DNA from: J054 sp963850255
Lineage (GTDB): Bacteria; Pseudomonadota; Gammaproteobacteria; Steroidobacterales; GCA-2729495
NCBI GenBank assembly: GCA_963850255.1
Contig: CAWKLL010000021.1
Location: 1-64,000, forward strand
Reading direction: 5' to 3'
Length of the DNA stretch: 64,000 nt
The notes below the pieces were generated by a model. The model did no database searches and was not told where the DNA came from. It saw only the letters and a program-made list of their open reading frames with translations. Made by a program: the position numbers and the translations under genes. Positions 1-6,734 of this stretch are shown here, one piece after another. The stretch's first letter is position 1. Every line of letters starts with the position of its first letter.

Positions 1-114
1 TGGACGCTTGCACTGCTGGTGGCCGGGCTCGCCATCGGCTGTTTCAATGCCTGGCATTGGGTCGCCAAGGAAGACAAGGCCATGCGGGAGCAACAGGAGG
101 ACGACGATGAATGA
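1..114 (+). CDS. atpQ: N-ATPase subunit AtpQ (3' end only)
   Basis: Only the last 37 codons are present because the window starts inside the gene. The visible part is one hydrophobic helix followed by a charged, acidic tail ending in EDDDE and TGA. A small membrane protein with this tail directly before atpR is what the N-ATPase operon order (atpD, C, Q, R, B, E, F, A, G) predicts for AtpQ, an AtpI/AtpZ-like accessory subunit. The stop overlaps the ATG of the next gene. The identification rests mainly on position. Confidence 0.6.
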   Translation, partial: WTLALLVAGLAIGCFNAWHWVAKEDKAMREQQEDDDE

Positions 115-436
115 AACCGTGACACTGGTGTCGGCGGGCGTGGCGGGTCTGTTGCTCGGCGGAATCTTCTTCGGCGGCCTGTGGTGGACGGTGCGCAAGG
201 GCGTGTCGGCAAAGCGGCCGGCGCTGCTGTTTCTGGGCAGCTTGGTGTTGCGGACCGCTGTCGCCGTCGCGGGCTTTTATGTTGTCGGCGACGGTCATTG
301 GCAGCGGCTGCTGGTCTGTCTGCTCGGATTCGTCATCGCGCGTTTTATGGTCACACGGCTCGCTGGCCCGCCGGCCGAACACCTACGACGCTCCAGCGAA
401 GGAGGTCGGCCATGCGCCTTAGCCCGGACGAGATGA
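107..436 (+). CDS. atpR: N-ATPase subunit AtpR
   Basis: Encodes about 109 residues with three hydrophobic stretches (roughly residues 5-24, 35-58 and 62-80), with basic residues between them. AtpR occurs only in N-type ATPases and is thought to interact with the c-ring in the membrane. The ATG overlaps the atpQ stop. Its 3' end overlaps the start of atpB by 25 nt, and an AAGGAGG ribosome site for atpB lies inside it, so translational coupling is likely. The call depends on operon position plus the small three-helix layout. Confidence 0.65.
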   Translation: MNETVTLVSAGVAGLLLGGIFFGGLWWTVRKGVSAKRPALLFLGSLVLRTAVAVAGFYVVGDGHWQRLLVCLLGFVIARFMVTRLAGPPAEHLRRSSEGGRPCALARTR

Positions 437-1098
437 TCTTCTGGCAGTACTGGGTTTCTCAAGCTCAACGCGACCATCCTGTTCACCTGGGGATTGATGC
501 TGGTGCTGGTCGTCGGCTCGATGCTCGTCACCCGCCGACTGTCCAGGGGCCTGGAGCGCTCCCGCTGGCAGAACCTGCTGGAGATCATCGTCACCAGCAT
601 CGAGAAGCAGATCGAAGAGGTCGGCCTGCGGCAGCCACGCAAGTATCTCGGCTTTCTCGGCACCCTGTTCCTGTTCGTCGCCCTCTCCGCGCTCTGCACC
701 GTGTTTCCCGGCTTCGAGCCGCCGACCGGCTCGCTCTCGACCACGGCGGCCCTGGCGCTCTGCGTGCTGGTCGCGGTGCCGCTGTTCGGCATCGAAGCGC
801 AGGGCCTGGGCGGCTATCTCAAGTCCTACATGCAGCCGACGATCATCATGCTGCCGTTCAACCTCATCAGCGAGGTTTCGCGCACGCTGGCGCTGGCGGT
901 CCGCCTGTTCGGCAACATGATGAGCGGAGCGATGATCATCGGCATCCTGCTGAGCATCACGCCCTTCGTCTTTCCGATCGTCATGACCGTGCTCGGCCTG
1001 CTCACCGGCATGGTGCAGGCCTACATCTTCTTCATCCTGGCCGCGGTTTACATCGCGGCCGCCACGCAAATTCGCCAGCCGAAATCCGAGCCAGCTGA
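412..1098 (+). CDS. atpB: N-ATPase F0 subunit a, frameshifted
   Basis: Subunit a forms the ion half-channels against the c-ring. The start at 412 has a good AAGGAGG site and reads MRLSPDEMIFWQY. The frame is lost at about 448-453, where one extra base seems present, and continues one frame over as GFLKLNATILFTW and onward. The essential channel arginine is visible in AVRLFGNMM, and a C-terminal double helix follows. In that second frame no stop appears near the expected end; the frame stays open past atpE into atpF. A TGA at 1096-1098 in a neighbouring frame is the likely true end, so a second one-base error near 1080 is probable. Both breaks could be sequencing errors. Confidence 0.8.
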   Translation: MRLSPDEMIFWQYWVSQAQRDHPVHLGIDAGAGRRLDARHPPTVQGPGALPLAEPAGDHRHQHREADRRGRPAAATQVSRLSRHPVPVRRPLRALHRVSRLRAADRLALDHGGPGALRAGRGAAVRHRSAGPGRLSQVLHAADDHHAAVQPHQRGFAHAGAGGPPVRQHDERSDDHRHPAEHHALRLSDRHDRARPAHRHGAGLHLLHPGRGLHRGRHANSPAEIRAS

Positions 1099-1130
1099 TA
1101 CCCACCACGGAAACCCGCAAAGGAGACACC

Positions 1131-1412
1131 ATGGACAGTATGACAATCATCGCGGTGGCATCCATCGTCACCGCCGGCCTGACCATCGCCATCGGGGTGA
1201 TCGGCCCTTCGCTCGGCGAGGGGCGTGCGGTCGCAGCCGCGCTGACCTCGCTGGCGCAGCAGCCCGACGCCTCCGCCACCATCACCCGCACCCTGTTCGT
1301 CGGTCTGGCGATGATCGAGTCCACGGCCATCTACTGCTTCGTGGTCTCGATGATCCTGATCTTCGCCAACCCGTTCTGGAATCACGCTATCGCCCAGGTC
1401 GCCGGGAAATAG
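1131..1412 (+). CDS. atpE: N-ATPase c subunit with a sodium-type ligand set
   Basis: A 93-residue two-helix hairpin preceded by AAAGGAG seven bases upstream. Helix 2 carries IESTAIY, so the ion-binding Glu is followed by Ser, Thr and, five residues on, Tyr. This matches the sodium ligands E65, S66, T67 and Y70 of the Ilyobacter c-ring. Helix 1 has GEGRA, placing a second Glu where sodium-type c subunits usually have Gln. An extra carboxylate in helix 1 is a feature reported for N-ATPases. The subunit would form the rotor ring that moves cations across the inner membrane. Whether the ion is sodium or proton cannot be settled from sequence alone. Confidence 0.88.
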   Translation: MDSMTIIAVASIVTAGLTIAIGVIGPSLGEGRAVAAALTSLAQQPDASATITRTLFVGLAMIESTAIYCFVVSMILIFANPFWNHAIAQVAGK

Positions 1413-1414
1413 CC

Positions 1415-2267
1415 ATGCTGATCGACTGGTTCACCGTCGGCGCGCAGTTGCTCAACTTCCTCGTCCTGGTGTGGTTGCTGAAGCGCTTTCTGTACCGGCC
1501 CATCCTCGACGCCCTTGACGCGCGGGAGCAGCGGATCGCCGCCGAGCTCGCTGACGCCGACGCAAAAAGGGCCGAGGCCGACAAAGAGCGCGACGAGTTC
1601 CAGCACAAGAACGAGGCATTCGATCAGCAGCGCGCCGCACTCCTGAGCCAGGCAACAGACGAGGCGAAGGCCGAGCGTCAACGGCTCCTGGACGAAGCGC
1701 GGCAGGCGGCCGATACCTTGAGCGCCAAGCGGCAGGAAACGCTGAGAAACGATGCCCATAACCTGAATCAAGCCATCAGTCGGCGGACCCAGCAGGAGGT
1801 GTTCGCCATCGCGCGCAAGGCACTGACCGATCTCGCCACGACGAGTCTGGAAGAACGCATGGGCGAGGTATTCATGCGCCGCTTGCGAGCGCTGGACGAC
1901 CAGGCCAAGGAAGGCTTCGCCAAGTCCCTGAAGACGGCCACCGGACCCGCGCTGCGTGCGCAGCGCGTTTGACCTGCCCGCGGAGCAACGCGCGGCGATA
2001 CAAAATGCGCTCAACGAAACCTTCTCGGCTGAAATCCAGGTCAGGTTCGAGACCGCGCCTGATCTGGTCAGCGGCATCGAACTCACCACGAATGGACAAA
2101 AGGTGGCCTGGAGTATCGCGGATTATCTCGTGTCGCTGGAAAAGGGCGTCGACGAACTGCTGAAGAGCGCAATCCAGAGCCTGCAGCCAAAGCCCGAACA
2201 AGGCGTCCATGAACAAGGGAGCCTGAGAGCCTCCAGGACGCTTTCGAAAGCGCTTTTGCAGGGATAA
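1415..2267 (+). CDS. atpF: N-ATPase subunit b with delta-like C-terminus, frameshifted
   Basis: Starts three bases after the atpE stop with one membrane helix (about residues 10-28), followed by a long charged coiled coil rich in Ala, Glu, Lys and Arg, as in peripheral-stalk b subunits. The first frame stops at 1972, but the next frame continues from about 1950 with a delta-like segment (RSAFDLPAEQR, then SAEIQVRFETAPDLVSGIEL) to the stop at 2267. N-ATPases lack a separate delta gene and have a long AtpF carrying this tail, so the two parts are one gene with a one-base break at about 1945-1956. The surrounding sequence is GC-rich, and error or true mutation are both possible. Confidence 0.8.
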
Positions 2268-3769
2268 GCCAGGCGCGCGAAGCATTTACGCCGCAACTGA
2301 AACCACGGGAAGTTGGAACGATCACCAGCGTCGCCACCGGCATCGCAAAAGTCTCCGGTCTCCCCAGCGTGGGTTCCGAGGAGGTGTTGAAGTTTCCCGG
2401 CGATTTATATGGCATCGCATTCAACGTCGACGAAGCCGAAATTGGTGTCGTTTTGCTGGGTGACTACTGGCACTTGCATGCGGGCGATGAAGTCGAACGC
2501 AGAGGGCACGTGGTGGATGTGCCGGTGGGGGACGGATTGATCGGGCGCATCATCAACCCGATGGGGCGGCCGCTGGACGGCAATGGCCCGGTGGTTTCCA
2601 GCGCGCGCCTGCCGGTCGAACGCCCCGCCGCGCCGATCATGGACCGCGCGCCTGTCACCGTACCCTTGCAGACCGGCATCAAGGTCATCGATGCGCTCAT
2701 CCCCGTTGGGCGCGGCCAGCGCGAGTTGATTCTCGGCGACCGGCAGACCGGCAAGACCGCGGTTGCGCTCGACACGATACTCAACCAGCGCGATCAAGAT
2801 GTGCTGTGCGTGTATTGCGCCATTGGGCAGCGCGCGTCCGGCGTGGCCAAAGTGATCGCCACCCTGCGCGAAAAGGGCGCGATGGATTACACCATCGTGG
2901 TCGTAACCGAAGGCAACGATCCGCCCGGCCTCGCCTATATCGCGCCTTACGCCGCGACCAGCATCGCTGAGTATTTCATGGCGCAGGGCCGCGACGTGCT
3001 GATCGTCTACGACGACCTCACGCATCATGCGCGCGCCTATCGCGAGCTGTCCCTGCTGTTGCGACGACCGCCCGGCCGGGAGGCCTTTCCCGGCGACATC
3101 TTTTATATCCACTCGCGGCTGCTGGAGCGCGCAACCCACTTGCGCCCGGAACTCGGTGGCGGATCGCTGACCGCGCTGCCGATTATCGAAACCGAGGCGC
3201 AGGATATTTCCGCCTATATCCCGACCAACCTGATTTCCATCACGGACGGGCAGATCTACCTCTCGCCGTCGCTGTTCGAACTGGGCGTGCTGCCCGCGGT
3301 CGATGTCGGCAAATCCGTTTCGCGCGTCGGCGGCAAGGCGCAACGTGCGGCCTACCGCGCGGTGGCGGGCGACCTCAAGCTCGCCTACGCCCAGTTCGAG
3401 GAACTCGAGACCTTTGCCCGGTTCGGCGCCCGCCTGGATGAAGACACGCGCAAGATCATCGAGCATGGACGGCGAATCCGCGCCTGCCTCAAGCAACCGG
3501 AATTCGCCCCGGTTTCGGTGCCCGCACAAATAGCCATCCTGCTCGCGGTCACGGCAGGGTTCTTCGACACGGTATCGCTTGAGCAGATGACGAGTGCCGA
3601 ACGAGCCGTGCGCAGGGCGGCGACGGAAATCCCGGGCGAGGTGATTGAGCGGTTGGGTACCGCCGGGCAATTGAGTGCTACGGATCGCGAAACGATCATC
3701 GACATTGCTCGCCAGGCGCTGCTTCCGTTCCAGCAAGAGGCCGACGTGGGCGTAAAAGAAAAGGCATGA
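2209..3769 (+). CDS. atpA: N-ATPase F1 alpha subunit, 5' end frameshifted
   Basis: The alpha subunit alternates with beta in the F1 head and holds the non-catalytic nucleotide sites. The clean frame from 2225 to 3769 carries the P-loop GDRQTGKT, the following GQRASGV stretch and a long C-terminal helical domain. Homologous sequence (ESLQDAFESAFAGISQAREAF) begins well upstream of the first in-frame start codon, GTG at 2369. An ATG at 2209 reading MNKGA connects to it if one base at 2222-2225 is surplus. I therefore place the start at 2209 with a frameshift. The stop overlaps the atpG start as ATGA. N-ATPase identity follows from gene order. Confidence 0.85.
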
Positions 3770-4656
3770 GCAACACCACAGCGAGCCTGCGCAGAAAGAT
3801 CGGCAGCGCCGGAGATCTGCAATCTGTCGTCCGCACGATGAAAGCCCTGGCCGCCTCAAACATCGGCCAATACGAGCAATCGGTGCACGCATTGGCAGAC
3901 TACGCCCGCAGCGTGGAACTGGGCTTGAGCATTTGCTTTCGGAAAATCGCGCCGGCTGCTTCGCGTGAAATCAGGGGGCGTCACGGGGATGGGGCCATCG
4001 GCGCTGTGGTATTCGGCTCGGACCAGGGGCTGGTGGGACAGTTTAACGAAGACGTGGCCGAGTATGCCGTGAAGACCCTCGCAGCGCAGCCAGGAAAACC
4101 CCAGGTCTGGTGCGTCGGTGAGCGAGTGAATGAGCGCCTGGCGGACGCAGGCCTGCCATTGGTGGGGCACTTCGCGGTACCGAACTCGGTCAAGGCCATT
4201 ACGCTGCTGGTCGGACAGATCCTTTTGGAGAGCGAGGCGAGCTACAGTCAGGTCACGATCAGCGAACTGCATCTGTTTTACAACCGCCCCACATCCGGCG
4301 CGATCTATGCGCCTGTTCAGCAGCGGCTGCTGCCGCTGGACGACACCTGGCGAAGCCAACTTTCCGAGCGTCCCTGGCCGACAGAGAACTTGCCGGAAGT
4401 CATGGGCAGCGAAACCGGTACCTTGCGGGCGCTCATCCGCGAGTATCTCTTCGTCTCCCTGTTCAGGGCCTGCGCGGAATCTCTTGCCAGCGAGAACTCG
4501 AGCCGCCTGGCGGCTATGCAGCGCGCCGAGAAAAACATCGGAGAGGTGCTGGAGGACCTCAACGGGTCATTCCACCGTTTGCGCCAGAGTGGCATCGACG
4601 AGGAATTGTTCGATGTGATTTCCGGTTTCGAGGCGCTGAGCGCGAAGGCGAGTTGA
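3766..4656 (+). CDS. atpG: N-ATPase F1 gamma subunit
   Basis: A 296-residue gamma subunit, the central rotor shaft. The N-terminal helix reads SLRRKIGSAGDLQSVVRTMKALAASNI, close to the conserved gamma start in which a Met-Lys near residue 25 follows the first helix. The C-terminal helix contains the typical run with ENSSRLAAMQRAEKN. The start overlaps the atpA stop by four bases. This is the last gene of the N-ATPase operon as known in other species, and no further operon gene follows. The reading frame is intact, unlike three of its neighbours. Confidence 0.9.
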   Translation: MSNTTASLRRKIGSAGDLQSVVRTMKALAASNIGQYEQSVHALADYARSVELGLSICFRKIAPAASREIRGRHGDGAIGAVVFGSDQGLVGQFNEDVAEYAVKTLAAQPGKPQVWCVGERVNERLADAGLPLVGHFAVPNSVKAITLLVGQILLESEASYSQVTISELHLFYNRPTSGAIYAPVQQRLLPLDDTWRSQLSERPWPTENLPEVMGSETGTLRALIREYLFVSLFRACAESLASENSSRLAAMQRAEKNIGEVLEDLNGSFHRLRQSGIDEELFDVISGFEALSAKAS

Positions 4657-4737
4657 GCTTGCAACTGGCAGCGATCCTCAAGGCTGCCGGTTATAGGTGA
4701 TGGACTTCGGCGCACATGATTTCGTTATCGGGGATAA

Positions 4738-4920
4738 GCCCAACCAGCAGGGAAAACGATTGGTGATTCCGGTGGGTTTTAACCCTTCCATCCTGGAGAA
4801 ACTTTGCGGCGATCTTGTGAGAGATGACGCCCGGTTACGGACGCACAAGCACGGCACCGGCCAGACGGCAATCTACCGGTTCTTAGGCTGCGAGGGCGTA
4901 GTTGTCGTCGGTGGCAACTA
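4738..4920 (-). pseudogene. Fragment of a second tmRNA gene (ssrA remnant)
   Basis: Read on the minus strand, this stretch matches the middle of the intact ssrA at 23933-24292 with only about fifteen differences by eye. It contains a complete tag frame (4886-4915, stop 4883-4885) encoding ATDDNYALAA, against ANDDNYALAA in the intact gene. Several tag differences are synonymous. The tRNA-like 3' end and the 5' acceptor part are missing, so it cannot be charged with alanine and is not a working tmRNA by itself. One end stops exactly where the inverted-repeat element at 4921 begins. It probably derives from another strain's ssrA carried in with mobile DNA. Confidence 0.8.
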
Positions 4921-5020
4921 GGAAAAGGTGCCTAGGAAAAGGTGCCGGGATTATTTCTTTGCTGCCTGGGCACTTTTTTGCCTCTAACGACGCACGGTAA
5001 ATAGACCCGGTACCTTTTCC
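4921..5020. repeat. Small inverted-repeat element (MITE/REP-like)
   Basis: GGAAAAGGTGCCGGG at 4935-4949 faces its near-perfect inverse complement CCCGGTACCTTTTCC at 5006-5020 (14 of 15 positions), bracketing about 56 bp. A partial copy of the left arm (GGAAAAGGTGCC) is repeated in tandem at 4921-4932. No open frame lies inside. The arms resemble palindromic elements mobilised by REP-associated transposases, but no transposase is in the window and that link is an inference. The element directly abuts the truncated tmRNA fragment. Confidence 0.5.
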
Positions 5021-5189
5021 CCGCGGGGAGAAACTGCTGACCTATACTTCCTGTACGCTGAGAGCTTTCTCATTCGCGTAACAGCCACTAAAGTGATTGG
5101 GCAAGCTCTCGAATCCTAGGACATGCACATAAGGCAATCGACGTGCTCAGCCGACGCGCATTCAAGACTTGCATTTGAAAGGAGGGGAC

Positions 5190-6188
5190 ATGCCCATTAT
5201 TGAAAATTCCAAGCCTTTATCAGATCAGCCAAACGAGCACGACCCAATGCGGAGAAGGCTTCTCGCTGCGCTCTCAAGCGCTGCGGGGATTTTGGCCTTA
5301 TCACCATCCACAGGTGCAAGAGCCCAAACCCAGCCGTCCGAAGGCGATGCGGAGAAGGAGATCTTCAACGCGTACAACCGGACTAAGAAATTCGACAAAA
5401 ACGAGATGGATGGCGTGCCCTGGGTTGCGAGCCAACAGGGTAATTTTGATGTCGAAGACCCTGTTCACAATACGCTCGTGCGACTCAAGATGACCAATAA
5501 CCTGGTTGGTGAGCGGACCTATGTGCCGATGCTCGTCAGACTCATGATTGGACGCGAACAAAATCCCGGCGGTCCGCTGCTCGGTGCCGCTTCAATGTTT
5601 ACCTGGCAACTGCAGGTCCCTGATCCCGAGCAGTTCCCCGATCTTCCTGCAGGAACAGCGTTGCTGCGATCAATGTACACGGCCCGGTATCTCGACCCAG
5701 CAACGATGGAGCCCGTTGAGGAACTGCTTAACCCCTACACGGGCAAGATGATGCGGCTGGAAGACCAGCTGTTTATCGAGAATTTTCTGGCCTATCCCAA
5801 AGGCGGCTCGAAATTGATTGAAGAGCCACAGTTCGCGAACGATGACCCGGACACGCCAAAAATGAGGCATATCAAGCGCTGGGGTGATGAACTGGTGTTG
5901 TTCCAGGGCGGTGTTTACGACAAGCCTGGCATTCATCAGCCACGATTCACCGAGAACATGTGGGCCTCACCCCATGACGAAGTGATGAACCCGGATGTGC
6001 CGCTTGTTGACACTCGCTATACATTTACCGGCTTAAATAAAGCGTATGAAAAACCCTGGGCCGGTTACACCGAAGACGACACAGACCTGCTGTGTGATCT
6101 TGCCTATGGCAAAAAAGTTCATAGCGTTGACGCGCTGCCGGATTTTCACAAGCGGGTGCTGGCTGAAAAGTATCCAGATCGTCTATAG
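5190..6188 (+). CDS. Tat-exported protein, DUF1838-like
   Basis: 332 residues from an ATG with a strong AAAGGAGGGG site at the usual distance; a TTG seven codons upstream is less likely. Residues about 20-47 look like a twin-arginine signal (RRRLLAALSSAAGILAL, then ARAQ), so the protein should be exported folded to the periplasm. The mature part has motifs such as EDPVHN, ARYLDP and NPYTGKMM that remind me of the DUF1838 family, whose function is unknown. I assign this family from memory and only tentatively. No cofactor motif is obvious. It stands alone between the tmRNA fragment and toxin-antitoxin debris. Confidence 0.5.
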   Translation: MPIIENSKPLSDQPNEHDPMRRRLLAALSSAAGILALSPSTGARAQTQPSEGDAEKEIFNAYNRTKKFDKNEMDGVPWVASQQGNFDVEDPVHNTLVRLKMTNNLVGERTYVPMLVRLMIGREQNPGGPLLGAASMFTWQLQVPDPEQFPDLPAGTALLRSMYTARYLDPATMEPVEELLNPYTGKMMRLEDQLFIENFLAYPKGGSKLIEEPQFANDDPDTPKMRHIKRWGDELVLFQGGVYDKPGIHQPRFTENMWASPHDEVMNPDVPLVDTRYTFTGLNKAYEKPWAGYTEDDTDLLCDLAYGKKVHSVDALPDFHKRVLAEKYPDRL

Positions 6189-6207
6189 CGGCGCGCTCAC
6201 GATCTGA

Positions 6208-6438
6208 ACTGAAAATCCTGGTCCAGCATCTGATCAGGTGGTCTACGATGAACCGGCGGCCCGCATCTATGCTGAGCTGATGGGTGATCGCAAGGAACTC
6301 GGGCTTTGCATGAGCGTACCCGATGGGCAGATTGCGGCAATTGCTCGGCACAACCATTTGGGGGTCGCGACCCGGAATATCCCTGACTTTGAAGACTGTG
6401 GTATCTACGTTGTCAATCCCTTTGGGTTCCCAGGTTGA
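6208..6438 (+). pseudogene. VapC-type PIN toxin, C-terminal fragment
   Basis: The frame DEPAARIYAELM, VPDGQIAAIARHN, GVATRNIPDFEDCGIYVVNPFG matches the C-terminal half of PIN-domain RNase toxins of VapC/FitB type, including the conserved D-x-x-IAAIA and ATRNxxDF motifs. A stop at 6205 cuts it off, so the N-terminal half with the first catalytic Asp and Glu is missing. No antitoxin partner of the VapB kind is visible upstream. It is almost certainly inactive and marks past turnover of accessory DNA here. Confidence 0.7.
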
Positions 6439-6491
6439 AGCGCGAATCGGCAAAGCGCTTGGGGCGAGAGAATTGATCGAGGTAGCGGCGG

Positions 6492-6656
6492 ATGATGAAT
6501 GAGACCATCCTGCATGCCGCGCACGAGACGGCGAAGGGCTTGCACAAGGCGGGCGCCATGGATGCGCCGACCATGTGTGAGTTCGATGCGCTGCACGTTG
6601 CGCATAACCAGCCGCTCCGTAGCGAGCGGATTTCCTATCGTTTAGATTTGTCATAA
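6492..6656 (+). pseudogene. HigA-like antitoxin, N-terminal fragment
   Basis: A 54-codon frame begins MMNETILHAAHETAKGLHKAG and continues to MCEFDAL. This matches the N-terminal pattern of XRE-family antitoxins of the HigA type (HETAKxLHxxGxMxxxTMxEFDAL). The sequence then departs from the family before the helix-turn-helix, so no DNA-binding domain is present. Start codons at 6492 and 6495 are both possible. Together with the VapC fragment just upstream it forms a small graveyard of toxin-antitoxin genes. The assignment is from motif memory, so moderate certainty. Confidence 0.5.
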
Positions 6657-6734
6657 GCGTGACCCAGTTCTCGGGGCATATTATGTAACTCTGCGATGCT
6701 GCAGCACTGGTTTGCCGGTACGCCGGGGTGGGTA

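Noticed and set aside
494..1972. A single 492-codon frame seeming to fuse ATPase subunits a and b
   Set aside because: The middle part (about 1100-1410) is a shadow of atpE in another frame with low-complexity His/Arg-rich translation. The apparent fusion arises because a stop is missing at the atpB end, not from a real fusion protein.
2405..3892. A 495-residue minus-strand frame opposite atpA
   Set aside because: It is the shadow of a well-conserved gene and shows only Arg/His-rich translation without family features.
4697..4921. A 74-residue plus-strand frame after atpG
   Set aside because: It lies on the strand opposite to the tmRNA fragment, and its translation has no protein features. 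The RNA explanation accounts for it.
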